Part shown: one piece after another, positions 45,701-54,835 of the stretch | Position numbering within the stretch: the first letter of the stretch is position 1 | Layout: each line of letters starts with the position of its first letter | Origin: Fictibacillus fluitans | GTDB taxonomy: Bacteria > Bacillota > Bacilli > Bacillales > Fictibacillaceae | Length of the DNA stretch: 64,000 nucleotides | Assembly: GCF_030418125.1 (NCBI RefSeq) | Contig: NZ_JAUHTR010000002.1 | Location: forward strand, 186,001-250,000 | Direction of reading: 5' to 3' | The notes under the pieces: generated by a model | The model's input: only the letters and a program-made list of their open reading frames with translations | Told to the model about the DNA's origin: nothing | Database searches by the model: none | Program-made: the position numbers and the translations under genes

Positions 45701-48700
45701 ATTACGGGGATTTCCAGTATGCCTTTGCTGACCAGTGAGAAAATCGATCGAAAGATGCTTCTTCAATGGGCAGACCAACAACTGGCGTCTAGCTCCTTAT
45801 CTTCTAGAGGATTACAGACAGAGACTGAACAAGGTGTAGCACGGCTATGGGAGGAAATTCTTGAACAAAAGCATATTCGTTCAGAGGATAACTTCTTCCA
45901 TATTGGAGGACACTCGATCAGCGCGGTAAAACTAGTTAACCGCATTCGGGAACAGTACAGTATAACAATGCCGCTTCAGCAGATTTTTATTACTCCAGTC
46001 TTAAAGGGTCTGTCAGCAGCGATTGATCAGGAAGTGGAAAACCATTCAGCTGGCGGGCAGCAAAGTAAAGTGGACCACAACAGCCTCAGGCGTTTCCCGG
46101 AAAAGGAAGTATATGAACTTGCACCGGTCCAGCTCCCGGAATGGTATTTGCACCAGCTTGAACCTGAGAACCCATTCTATAATGTAAGTTTTGATTTGAT
46201 GTTCTACGGTGAAATGAATCTCATGGCTTTCGAACAATCCTGGCAAGCATTAATTAATCGTCATTCAGCGCTGAGACTGCGTTTCATAAATGAAGAAGGG
46301 TCTCCTAAACAGGTGGTCTCCCAAACACTTGAATTTACAATATCCAGCATATATAAGGATCGAAAACATGTTTTAACTGATGAAATGGACCAGGATATAC
46401 GCCAACTGGCTTACACGCACAATAATCAAATTTTTGATTTTGAAAATGGGCCACTATTTTCTGTACAGCTGGCAGAATACAGAGACAATCAGTTTTTTAT
46501 GATGTTTGCAGCTCACCATATCATTTGGGATGAGACGTCATCCATGAATCTTGTTTCTGAATTCAGTGAACTGTACAACACCTATTGTAAGAATGAAGCT
46601 GTGACGCTTCCAGATCTAGAAGTGGAATATACCGACTATGCTGAGTGGATGAATAACAATATCAAAAGCGGAGTGCTTGAGGAACAAAAGCATTACTGGC
46701 TGGAAAAGTTTAAAAATGTACCTCCGGCCCTGGAGCTGCCCACTGATTTTCCGCGTCCGCCTGTTGTTACATTTAATGGAGGGACGGTCTTAAACAAAAT
46801 AGATGTTGAGTTGCAAAAACAAATTTCTGAATATTGCCAGAAAAACCATATTACCTTATACATGTTCCTGCTATCTGTACTTAATTTGCAGCTGCATCGT
46901 CTAAGTGGCCAACAACATTTTGCGGTCGGTTCACCTATTGTGAATCGGGATGATATTAAGCTTGAACGTATGCTCGGTCTTTTTGCAACAGCCATTCCAC
47001 TTGCTTGCCAGATCGACGAGGGTATGACATTTACTCAACTGGCGAATCAAAGTAAACAAAATGCGATTGAAGCTTATGATAACCATCTCTTCCCGAGCAA
47101 CCTGGTTATAGAGGAGCTTCAAACAGTAAAGGATTTATCACGCTCAAAATTATTTTCTGTGATGTACGGGCTGCAAAATAACAAACAAAACCTGCTTAAA
47201 TCCTTACACTTTGAAGGCTTGTCCTTTAATCCCAGAATGTATGATTTTATCGAAACCAGTTCCCGCTTCGATCTATCCTTTGCTTTTGATGAACTGGAGG
47301 ACAGGATAGAGATCAATGTGAATTATAATTCGGATTTATTTAAGCATTCGACCGCTGAACGGCTTACAGAGCAATTTATACAGTTGGCCAAACAAGTAAC
47401 CGTAAATCCTGATCAATTTCTTCATCAGTACGAAATCGTATCTGAGAAAGAAAAGCAACAAATGAAGCTATGGAATAAAACTGAACAGGATTTCCCTGAT
47501 CAACTGTGTGTGCAGCAATTAATTGAACAGCAAGCCGCCTTGACACCGGAGGAACCTGCCGTTATTGAGGGTGGCAAGACATTCACCTACAAGGAGCTAA
47601 ATGAACGGGCCAATCAGCTGGCACACCTGCTAATTGATGAGGGCATACAGCCAGAAGAACGTATTGGAATAACATTGGATCATTCTGCAGAGCTTATTAT
47701 TTCCTTGCTTGGTGTCATGAAAGCTGGAGGTGCCTATGTACCGATTAGTCCGGAACTTCCATTGTCTCGGAAACTCCAGATCACGAAAGAGGCATCCATA
47801 ACACGGATTATTACGGACTGTTGGTACGGACCCAGTCTTAAGGAATTTAAAGGGTCCATTATGGAGTTAACAAAGGAAGAGCTTTTGGAGGGATATCCTG
47901 CTGAAAATGTTCTTACAGGGTTAAGTCCATCAAATCTAGCTTATGTTCTCTTTACCTCTGGTACCACTGGCAAACCGAAAGGGATTGAAGTTGAACACCG
48001 CGGTGTGGTAAGCCTGTTAACTTGGCTGGCGGAGGCTTATCCCCTTACTGCCGGAGATTCTATCCTGTTTATGACTTCCTATTCATTTGATGCCTCACTT
48101 TTAGAAATATTTTGGCCGCTAACTCGGGGAGCGAGAGTTGTTATTCCTCAAATGAAAGAGGCTAAGGATATCGAAGCTATTGGAAACCTCGCTCATCAGC
48201 ACAACATTTCGTTTCTTCAATTTGTGCCGATTATGCTGGATGAGTTTATAAACGCGCGGAAACGTAATGTAATTCCAGATCTTCCTCATTTGCGATATGT
48301 CATTTGCGGTGGTGCCCCGCTCACACGTAAGATTCGAGATGGTTTTATGGAGCAGTTCAAATGCAGCCTGAACAACCATTATGGTCCGACAGAGGTGACC
48401 GTGGATGCTACTGTATTTGATTGCAGTCTTGACTTTGAAGGAGAGATTGTTCCGATTGGTAAGCCGATTTCAAATAGTAAAACGTATGTGCTGGACTCTT
48501 TTGGAAACCAAGTGCCAATCGGAGTACCCGGAGAGCTGTGTGTACAGTCTTTTGGGGTGGCGCGAGGCTATTTGAATGATCCGGCAAAAAACGCGGAATG
48601 TTTCCGTGAGGGTTCATTTGATAAGGATGAACGACGACTTTATAAAACTGGAGACATCGTAAAGCTGACAGAGGAAGGAAATATTCAATATATTGGCAGG

Positions 48701-50095
48701 CTGGATAATCAAGCGAAGGTACGCGGCAACCGTGTTGAACTGGAGGAAGTGGAAGCGGTGCTGATGCAGAATCCTGAAATTGGACAGGCGGCAGTTCTTC
48801 ACCGAAAAGATGAAGGTCATGATGAATTGATTGCTTATGTGGAACTTGACGGCAGCCTTCAGCCATTTTCAGCAAGGCAGCTTAAGATGTTTACTTATCA
48901 ACAGATGCCAAATCTCCAAGAAAGTATGAATGCTCTGCACCGTCAAGCCTGGCCGGAATACTTTCTTGGTGATCGTGTCATGGTAGAAAATTGGCCTAAG
49001 CTTTATAAAAGATTTCCTGATTACCAGTTTTCTATTATTCGAGAAGACGGTGAAATCGCAGCTGTAGGCAACACTGTGCCAGTTCAATGGGATGGTTCAG
49101 TGGAACAGCTCCCAAATGGCTGGGATGAAGGGCTGTTACAAGGACTTCATGAAGCAGGGGAGCACAATTCACCTGATACCTTGCTTGTCCTTGCGGGGGT
49201 TGTTAATGAAAAGTATCAGGGGCATGGCCTTGCATCCATCCTTATTGAAGCTTTTAAGCATATGGCTCATGGACAATCCTTAAAAAGAATCATAGTTCCA
49301 GTACGCCCTACTGGAAAAACTCAATATCCAGACCTTGATTTCCCGGAATACTGCAGCCTGTTAAGAGAAGACGGACTGCCTGTGGATCCATGGCTTCGAT
49401 CGCACATTCGTGCAGGAGGTAAAGTTCTGCAATTAGCAGAGAAGTCTCAGGTCGTGGAAGGTACAATTGAGGATTGGAAACAATGGGGGCTTACAGACTG
49501 TACTAAAGCCGGCAGCTATCATATACAAGATACTCTCCAGCCCGTTTGGATGGATCCTGATAATGATCGTGGGGTCTATTATGATCCGAGTATCTGGGTG
49601 CAGCATTTCCTGCATGAGGATATGGACGTTAGATGGACGCCAATCCATGCTGAACAACTTGAAGGTAATATAAAAAGAAGACTGCCTCATTACATGGTGC
49701 CTAATCAAATTGTATTCCTGAGGGAACTGCCAACGAATGCGAATGGAAAGGTTGATAAAAAAGCCTTAGCCAAGCCGGAGTTTATTCCATCATCCAAACG
49801 TGATTTTATTCCGCCTCAAACGGATTTGGAAGCTGAAATTCTCGATATTTGGATAGAGGTATTAAAACTCGATGAAATTGGAGTGACTGAAAACTTCTTT
49901 GATCTTGGCGGTCATTCTTTAAAAGCTACCGCCATCCTGGCAAGAATAAATGCATCGCTACAGTGTAATCTGACACTCAGGGAGCTGTTTGAAGGCTTGA
50001 CCATTCGGCGTCTTGCACAAATGATTGAACAGAAGAAAACCAATCCTAAGAGTGAAGGCCTTTCTTTTAAGAAGGTTGAGAGACGCAGAAGATAG
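42755..50095 (+). CDS. NRPS C-A-T-C-A(GNAT insert)-T
   Basis: This 2446-residue, two-module synthetase starts at ATG 42755 (GAGGAGAGG upstream); ATG 42719, touching the previous stop, is the alternative. Module 1: C (HHIIADG near 146), A (YTSGSTGNPKG near 647; pocket D-V-W-E-I-N-A-D-D, two acids suggesting a basic residue), carrier GGHSIS near 1050. Module 2: C with HHIIWDE near 1252 instead of HHxxxDG; A (FTSGTTGKPKG near 1733; pocket D-A-L-Q-I-G-H-V-D); then, between A8 (KVRGNRVELEEVEA) and A9 (LPHYMVP), an extra ~245 residues (about 2043-2288) with GNAT motif YQGHGLASILI; carrier GGHSLKA near 2384. No thioesterase is present, so the chain passes on. Substrates unassigned. Confidence 0.9.
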   Translation: MGTNTVSLFNKYEVSHTQKRFWFIDQLDYSKDESIRSMSHVSTVFTLSGTLDLAVFQKSIQDLTDRHQALRTCLKEENGTPFQLVYHRLNMQVNVEETDEDHPEEQLEQQIQNELNTPFNLEKPPLLRVRLYRVSKEKHVCLVMAHHIIADGLSIDILLAELMALYRANLYPGSTPHPASEVQYSDYAHWHNSLLNSPDGEMIRQKEFWSKALGELPDLNFPVDRQRSTVPSYEGSTVPLVIESELLSKLKKVCEQLDVTLYMFLLGVKNVLLAKYTRNKEIIVGTSFSGRFHPSLNQVIGSFINTLPIRNDVNGEESFTSFVKHIKQNVLNVQENQAYPFDKIVEDLGVERNSSRNPIFDVVFEMHTLHSDSKTVQEIAPGLLLSFEHSLNPIRYSPFDFAFELFQKEGKIEGYIQYATSLFNQETMERLGGHFLHIVQQVVDQPSVRIEEIDMLSAEERDQILLEFNQLSQDFPTDTAFPLLFEKQVQRTPNHIAVTFEGTSFTYQELNEKVNQTANYLISSGVVSGKVAAVMCERSVYWLTSLLAILKSGAVYVPIDPNLPDERAAFVLNDCGAECLFTQESLLDRVAGMETASALKVICPDAHLASLNGTSSYDLVTGDQLMEAPTANPEVDPRSDRLAYMIYTSGSTGNPKGALVRHNGMINHLYAKIFSLQLTEDDVVGQNASISFDVSIWQSLVALLVGGKTSIISFETGRDQSLLIEHLIKEKVTIIETVPSLLFAFLDTAKGMKPEERFLNSLRWMIANGEELPVKLVTSWFDMFPEVALINAYGPTECSDDVTQHVMRKETQNESVLARTRIPIGKPLPNMRLYVVDQFNQLAPVGVKGEILIAGIGVGSGYWNNEILTQKKFIENPFARNTDESTVYRTGDLGCWLPDGSLEFSSRIDFQVKVRGFRIELGEVEAAVNRHRLVDEAAVVVKKQKNGDSMLIAFYTSKEKLEVNELREYLQTKLPYYMVPAQITGISSMPLLTSEKIDRKMLLQWADQQLASSSLSSRGLQTETEQGVARLWEEILEQKHIRSEDNFFHIGGHSISAVKLVNRIREQYSITMPLQQIFITPVLKGLSAAIDQEVENHSAGGQQSKVDHNSLRRFPEKEVYELAPVQLPEWYLHQLEPENPFYNVSFDLMFYGEMNLMAFEQSWQALINRHSALRLRFINEEGSPKQVVSQTLEFTISSIYKDRKHVLTDEMDQDIRQLAYTHNNQIFDFENGPLFSVQLAEYRDNQFFMMFAAHHIIWDETSSMNLVSEFSELYNTYCKNEAVTLPDLEVEYTDYAEWMNNNIKSGVLEEQKHYWLEKFKNVPPALELPTDFPRPPVVTFNGGTVLNKIDVELQKQISEYCQKNHITLYMFLLSVLNLQLHRLSGQQHFAVGSPIVNRDDIKLERMLGLFATAIPLACQIDEGMTFTQLANQSKQNAIEAYDNHLFPSNLVIEELQTVKDLSRSKLFSVMYGLQNNKQNLLKSLHFEGLSFNPRMYDFIETSSRFDLSFAFDELEDRIEINVNYNSDLFKHSTAERLTEQFIQLAKQVTVNPDQFLHQYEIVSEKEKQQMKLWNKTEQDFPDQLCVQQLIEQQAALTPEEPAVIEGGKTFTYKELNERANQLAHLLIDEGIQPEERIGITLDHSAELIISLLGVMKAGGAYVPISPELPLSRKLQITKEASITRIITDCWYGPSLKEFKGSIMELTKEELLEGYPAENVLTGLSPSNLAYVLFTSGTTGKPKGIEVEHRGVVSLLTWLAEAYPLTAGDSILFMTSYSFDASLLEIFWPLTRGARVVIPQMKEAKDIEAIGNLAHQHNISFLQFVPIMLDEFINARKRNVIPDLPHLRYVICGGAPLTRKIRDGFMEQFKCSLNNHYGPTEVTVDATVFDCSLDFEGEIVPIGKPISNSKTYVLDSFGNQVPIGVPGELCVQSFGVARGYLNDPAKNAECFREGSFDKDERRLYKTGDIVKLTEEGNIQYIGRLDNQAKVRGNRVELEEVEAVLMQNPEIGQAAVLHRKDEGHDELIAYVELDGSLQPFSARQLKMFTYQQMPNLQESMNALHRQAWPEYFLGDRVMVENWPKLYKRFPDYQFSIIREDGEIAAVGNTVPVQWDGSVEQLPNGWDEGLLQGLHEAGEHNSPDTLLVLAGVVNEKYQGHGLASILIEAFKHMAHGQSLKRIIVPVRPTGKTQYPDLDFPEYCSLLREDGLPVDPWLRSHIRAGGKVLQLAEKSQVVEGTIEDWKQWGLTDCTKAGSYHIQDTLQPVWMDPDNDRGVYYDPSIWVQHFLHEDMDVRWTPIHAEQLEGNIKRRLPHYMVPNQIVFLRELPTNANGKVDKKALAKPEFIPSSKRDFIPPQTDLEAEILDIWIEVLKLDEIGVTENFFDLGGHSLKATAILARINASLQCNLTLRELFEGLTIRRLAQMIEQKKTNPKSEGLSFKKVERRRR

Positions 50096-50131
50096 CTTTC
50101 AGGTGTGAAATTTCGTGAGAGGATTAAGCCG

Positions 50132-50950
50132 ATGGACCTAAAAGATTATACTGAGGCAAACCGCCGGTCGTGGAATGAAGTCGCAAAGCTGCATCATGCC
50201 GCTAAGGAGGAGCATAAAAAAAAATTCCAACTAGAAGGCTATTCTGTCCTGGACGCGCTCGTAACCGGTAAATTGAAACAATACGATATAGAAGGAAAAG
50301 AAATAGCCCATTTATGCTGCAATGACGGCATGGAAACACTGTCTCTTGCAAATTTGGGTACAGCCGCATGCACAGGATTTGATATCAGCGACCGTGCAAT
50401 AGAGGAGGCTCAAAGGTTAGCCGATGCTACAGGTATCCGTTGTGAGTTTGTTAGGACGGATGTGTATGACATACCCATCGAGTATGATGGCCAATTTGAT
50501 CTTGTCTATATGTCAGCGGGTTCATTGATTTGGTTTCCGGATCTTACACTCCTGTTTCAGAAAGTGAAACGGCTGCTTAGAGGAAAGGGTGTCCTGTTTA
50601 TCTATGATATTCACCCTGTACTCTTTATGCTCGATGAAAAAGACAAAAAGCATCCGCTTTCTATCCGTTACTCTTACTTTTTGAATGAACCAAGGAAGTA
50701 TACCGAAGGGCTTGATTATATCAATAATGTGACGTATGAAAGCGAACCATACTATGTTTTTGACCCAACACTTTCTGAAATCATTACGGCTGTTATAAAA
50801 AGCGGATTACAATTGCAGCAGTTTGAAGAATTCGACCATGATATTTCAGCTTTATACGAGCATTTGGACCATGAAGAAATAAGGCTGCCTAAGAGCTATA
50901 TCCTGGCAGCTGGAAATACAAGCGCCACAGCTGCAATGAAGGGAGAATGA
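50132..50950 (+). CDS. Class I SAM-dependent methyltransferase
   Basis: This 272-residue (from ATG 50132) Rossmann-fold methyltransferase has motif I IAHLCCNDGMETLSLANLG, the acidic ribose-binding strand TGFDISDRAI, a FVRTDVYDIP strand and FDLVYMSAGSLIWFPDL. GAGAGG precedes ATG 50132; an in-frame GTG at 50105 is the alternative. The peptidase-exporter gene begins four bases after the stop. It probably methylates an N or O on the cluster's product or on a building block. The target cannot be read from sequence. Confidence 0.82.
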   Translation: MDLKDYTEANRRSWNEVAKLHHAAKEEHKKKFQLEGYSVLDALVTGKLKQYDIEGKEIAHLCCNDGMETLSLANLGTAACTGFDISDRAIEEAQRLADATGIRCEFVRTDVYDIPIEYDGQFDLVYMSAGSLIWFPDLTLLFQKVKRLLRGKGVLFIYDIHPVLFMLDEKDKKHPLSIRYSYFLNEPRKYTEGLDYINNVTYESEPYYVFDPTLSEIITAVIKSGLQLQQFEEFDHDISALYEHLDHEEIRLPKSYILAAGNTSATAAMKGE

Positions 50951-50953
50951 CCG

Positions 50954-53900
50954 TTGAGATTCCCCTGTAAAAAAATGCTGATTTCGTGGATCGCTATTGT
51001 CTTACTCGTCCTTTTCATACCTGCGCCGTCGATAAAGGCGGCAGACGGCCATGAGGATATTCCCTCTAAGAAGCTGGAACAAATCAGAAAATGGACAAAG
51101 GAACAAATGAAGAAGGCTGAGATCCCTGGCATGTCCATTACTATCGTTCAAGGACGTGACACTATATTTCAGCAGGGATTCGGATACGCAGATGTATCTT
51201 CAAAAAAGGAAATTACCGATTCAGCACTTTTTGAAATTGGCTCAAACAGCAAAGCTTTTACAGGATTAGCCGTCCTTAAATTGGAGAAAGAGGGGAAACT
51301 GAAGCTTAATGCTCCTGTTAGCCGTTATTTACCCTGGCTAAAGCTAACGTATAAGGGAAAACCAGCGGAGGTAACGATTGAGCAGCTTCTTCATCATACA
51401 AGCGGCATCCCTTTTGAATCTATAGGACATTTGCCAAAAGGCGATGGTAATAAAGCTTTGGAGAAGACGGTTCGGACTCTCGTAGATCAGCCATTGAATC
51501 GGGAGCCTGGAAAAAGTTTTGAGTACGCAACGATTAACTATGATGTATTGGGGCTGATTATTGAAAAAGTATCAGAAGAGGGGTTTTCCACTTACATGGA
51601 AGACCACCTTTTTCACCCCATGGGGCTAAATTCAACGTTTGTTTTAAATGGACCGTTTTCTGATAAGGAGAAAGTAAAGGGATATAAATTCTTCCTTACC
51701 AATCCACACAGCTACCAGCCGCCATATTATTCAGGAAATGCACCTGCAGGCTATGTCGTAAGCAGTGCGCAAGATATGGCCTTATGGCTGAAGCTTCAGT
51801 TAGGTACGATCCGTTCTAAGAGCATCACTCCATCTCTTCTGAAAACTTCCCATTCACCGAACCGCTCAGTGAATCCGGACAGCAATGGCTCATCGTATGC
51901 TGCCGGTTGGGATGTGTATCAAAAGGGAAAAGGAGAAATTTCTCACGCGGGTAATAATCCGACGTTCTCTTCATTTATTGCTATGCGTCCAAAAGAAAAT
52001 ATCGGTGTCGTCGTTTTGGCTAATCTCAATAGTGATTATACACAGATAATCGGTCAGGGAATCTTGAATCAGCTTATTGGGGATACACCAGGTTATCTTG
52101 CGGCCGACACTTATAAAAAAGTGGATGCCGTTGCATCATGGCTCATCGTAGTTCTGTCAGTATTATGCATCATTATCTCACTGTATATATCGGGGACAAT
52201 AAGGTCCATTTTAAAGAGGGAGCGTATAGCCGTTTTTAGGGGCATTCGGCCTTACCTTTCTTTAACACTGCATCTCGCTTTACTGTGTGTCTTCGGTATT
52301 GCCCTTTACAAAGTTCCGGATATTTTATTTTATCATCTGACTTGGTCATTCGTACGAGTATGGCTGCCGTCCACCGTGATGATTGCAATATGGCTTATGG
52401 CATCTGCGGGACTGCTTTATGCATGTTATTCGATCCTGCTGACTTTCTTTCCAAGGCAGAAAGATAAATCGTTATTGGGGCCGATTTTTTTAGGAGTAGT
52501 CAGCGGATTTGGCAATGCGTTCGTTATTTTTATTATTAACGAAGCAATTGTGCGGAAAGACAACTTGACGAATGGATTGCTTTTTTATTTTGCGATGGCG
52601 ATTGTGATGTATGTCGCAGGGCAGCGCTATCTTAGGGCCAGGCTGGTCAATATGACCAACGAAATCATTTATCAAAGAAGAATGGAGCTTATCGACAAGC
52701 TGTTGAATACGAGCTTTACACGTATGGAAAGTTTTGAACGAGGGCGTGTCGAGGCTACGCTAAATAATGACACAGAAGTTATCAGCCGCTCCATTGGGAT
52801 CGTGATATCGGGTGCAACAAATCTAATTACTCTTGTTTTTTGTTTTTTGTACCTTGGTATTATGAACCTCTATGCCCTCATCCTTTCCATTCTCATCATT
52901 GCGTTATTAGCGGGTTTGTACATGTATGTTGGAAATCGGGCAAACAAACTCATGGAAGAGACAAGAGACCTTCAAAATGTTTTCTTTGGCTTCATTTCGG
53001 ATTTAACAGAAGGTTTCAAAGAGCTAGCTCTTCATCAGAACAAGAGGAAAGATTTTCGCCAGTCCATTCATGAAAGCTGCAGAAGCTATAAAGAAAAGCG
53101 GAATGTATTTCAGCTTAGGTATTCAGATATTTTTGTACTGGGTGAACTTTTGTTTGTACTTGTCATCGGATGTGTCGTTTTTATTTTCCCGGAACTGTTC
53201 AAACAGATGAATCAGACTATGCTCAGCAACTATGTGTTTGTTTTTTTATACATGACGGGACCTGTGAACCAGTTGTTAGACAGTGTACCCCACCTTGCAC
53301 AAATCAAGGTAAGCTGGGAGCGAATCCGGAAGATGATCACTGAGGTGGATATGGATAAGTCTGGACAAGGATCTCAGGAGCACTCAGGCTGTGAATCACA
53401 ATCGGTATGTCTGCAGTTAAACAATGTGGTCTACAGGTACAGAAGTGAACTAGATATACAGCAATCTGAATTTGAAGTCGGCCCTATTCACTATGAGTTT
53501 CTCAGCGGGACTGTTGTTTTTATTACGGGTGGGAATGGAAGCGGGAAATCCACTTTGGCCAAACTTCTGACAGGACTTTATCAACCTCATAGCGGGACCA
53601 TCCTGCTCAACGGCAAGAAGGTTTCAGGGAGAGAACTGGGAAACTATTATTCTGCCATCTTTGGTGATTATCATTTGTTTGATCGTCTCTATGGAATTGA
53701 TTGGGAGGCGAAAAAAGAGGAAATCGGACAGTATCTTCAGCTCTTAAAGCTGCATGACAAGGTTACGATTCAAAAGGGTGTCTTTAGTACGACCAAGCTC
53801 TCTACAGGGCAGAAAAAAAGACTGGCCCTGCTAATCTCTTATCTGGAAGACCGGCCCATTTGTTTATTCGATGAATGGGCAGCAGATCAGGACCCTGAAT

Positions 53901-54070
53901 ATAGGCGTTTCTTTTACCAGGTTTTATTGCCTGAAATGAAAGCCAGTGGAAAATGCGTCATTGCGATCACTCATGATGACCACTATTTCCATCTGGCAGA
54001 CCATGTAATTAAAATGGATGCAGGAAAAATGACCATTCTTCAAGTTAAGTCTCTCTCGTCTTCTTTCTAA
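50954..54070 (+). CDS. Prodrug-activating serine peptidase (ClbP/ZmaM-like) fused to an ABC exporter
   Basis: This 1038-residue TTG-start protein has GGGAG eight bases upstream. Residues 1-29 are a Sec signal peptide. Residues ~35-385 are a beta-lactamase-like serine peptidase with Ser 97 and Lys 100 in SNSK, Tyr 191 in FEYATINYD (YAT in place of YSN) and an SHAGNN motif. Three membrane helices (about 393-510) mirror ClbP. A full exporter half follows: six helices and an ATPase with Walker A GGNGSGKST, signature LSTGQ, Walker B LFDE and switch His in AITHDD. Related fused proteins (ZmaM type) cleave N-acyl-D-Asn from prodrugs on the outer face as they export them. The Asn-D module at 29549 supplies the matching substrate. 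It likely also gives self-protection. Confidence 0.9.
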   Translation: MRFPCKKMLISWIAIVLLVLFIPAPSIKAADGHEDIPSKKLEQIRKWTKEQMKKAEIPGMSITIVQGRDTIFQQGFGYADVSSKKEITDSALFEIGSNSKAFTGLAVLKLEKEGKLKLNAPVSRYLPWLKLTYKGKPAEVTIEQLLHHTSGIPFESIGHLPKGDGNKALEKTVRTLVDQPLNREPGKSFEYATINYDVLGLIIEKVSEEGFSTYMEDHLFHPMGLNSTFVLNGPFSDKEKVKGYKFFLTNPHSYQPPYYSGNAPAGYVVSSAQDMALWLKLQLGTIRSKSITPSLLKTSHSPNRSVNPDSNGSSYAAGWDVYQKGKGEISHAGNNPTFSSFIAMRPKENIGVVVLANLNSDYTQIIGQGILNQLIGDTPGYLAADTYKKVDAVASWLIVVLSVLCIIISLYISGTIRSILKRERIAVFRGIRPYLSLTLHLALLCVFGIALYKVPDILFYHLTWSFVRVWLPSTVMIAIWLMASAGLLYACYSILLTFFPRQKDKSLLGPIFLGVVSGFGNAFVIFIINEAIVRKDNLTNGLLFYFAMAIVMYVAGQRYLRARLVNMTNEIIYQRRMELIDKLLNTSFTRMESFERGRVEATLNNDTEVISRSIGIVISGATNLITLVFCFLYLGIMNLYALILSILIIALLAGLYMYVGNRANKLMEETRDLQNVFFGFISDLTEGFKELALHQNKRKDFRQSIHESCRSYKEKRNVFQLRYSDIFVLGELLFVLVIGCVVFIFPELFKQMNQTMLSNYVFVFLYMTGPVNQLLDSVPHLAQIKVSWERIRKMITEVDMDKSGQGSQEHSGCESQSVCLQLNNVVYRYRSELDIQQSEFEVGPIHYEFLSGTVVFITGGNGSGKSTLAKLLTGLYQPHSGTILLNGKKVSGRELGNYYSAIFGDYHLFDRLYGIDWEAKKEEIGQYLQLLKLHDKVTIQKGVFSTTKLSTGQKKRLALLISYLEDRPICLFDEWAADQDPEYRRFFYQVLLPEMKASGKCVIAITHDDHYFHLADHVIKMDAGKMTILQVKSLSSSF

Positions 54071-54103
54071 TGTATAAATTGACCTGCGTGACCAAGAACA
54101 GAG

Positions 54104-54835
54104 GTGAGCCTAATTAAAACCCAATTGTTTTGTATACCCTATGCAGGTGCTTCCGCCACCATGTACATGCCATGGACAAATCTTGTGGAAGACCATATTC
54201 ACATTCGTCCGGTAGAACTTGCGGGACGGGGCTCCCGATTTGATGAACCGCCCAGCTTGAATTTTTCCGACGCATTGGATGATGTGCTTCAGCAAATAAT
54301 TCCGCTTGCTGATAAGGGGCCGTATGCCATTTTTGGCCACAGTATGGGTGCAGTGCTAGCCTTTGAGGTCTACTATCAGCTTTTGAATAAAAAGTATCCA
54401 AAGCCGAGTCATTTGTTCCTTTCAGGTAGACCGGCTCCCAGGGAAAAGAGTAAAAAAAATGGGCTTCACCAGATGATCCGGGATAAGCTGAACAAGTTTT
54501 TTATTCTAAAGGGAGGCATCCCAAAAGAATTGGCAAAGCATCCTGATCTGGCTAAAAGTTTCAGAAAAGTCCTTCAGTCTGATTTGGGATGGATGGCTTC
54601 CTATCATTTTCAGCCAAAACCAGTAAAAGTCGATTGCCCTGTTACCATTTTTTGCGGTTTGGGCGATCGGATCCGGAGAGAGGATGCAGCAGCCTGGAAT
54701 AACTATGTATCTTCCCCGTGTACGATAACGTGGATAGAGGGAGACCACTTTTTCTTGAATTCTTACACGCAGGAACTGGTTTCTTCCATTAATCAAGCAA
54801 TTCCCAAACACTCTTCAAATAAGGAGAATGCGTGA
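54104..54835 (+). CDS. Type II thioesterase (NRPS/PKS editing)
   Basis: This 243-residue alpha/beta hydrolase is of the GrsT/SrfAD kind: FCIPYAGASATMY near the N-terminus, the nucleophile Ser 80 in FGHSMGA, Asp in GLGDRI and His in GDHFFLN. It acts in the cytosol, removing wrong or stalled acyl groups from carrier domains. The start is GTG 54104 with AGAGG overlapping it closely. Its TGA overlaps the ATG of the next synthetase gene by one base (TGATG), so the two are coupled. It is not a chain-releasing domain. Confidence 0.9.
   Translation: MSLIKTQLFCIPYAGASATMYMPWTNLVEDHIHIRPVELAGRGSRFDEPPSLNFSDALDDVLQQIIPLADKGPYAIFGHSMGAVLAFEVYYQLLNKKYPKPSHLFLSGRPAPREKSKKNGLHQMIRDKLNKFFILKGGIPKELAKHPDLAKSFRKVLQSDLGWMASYHFQPKPVKVDCPVTIFCGLGDRIRREDAAAWNNYVSSPCTITWIEGDHFFLNSYTQELVSSINQAIPKHSSNKENA

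Noticed and set aside
54104-54835. Chain-releasing thioesterase of the assembly line
   Set aside because: It is a free-standing type II editing enzyme of typical length, not fused to a terminal carrier; release presumably lies beyond the window.
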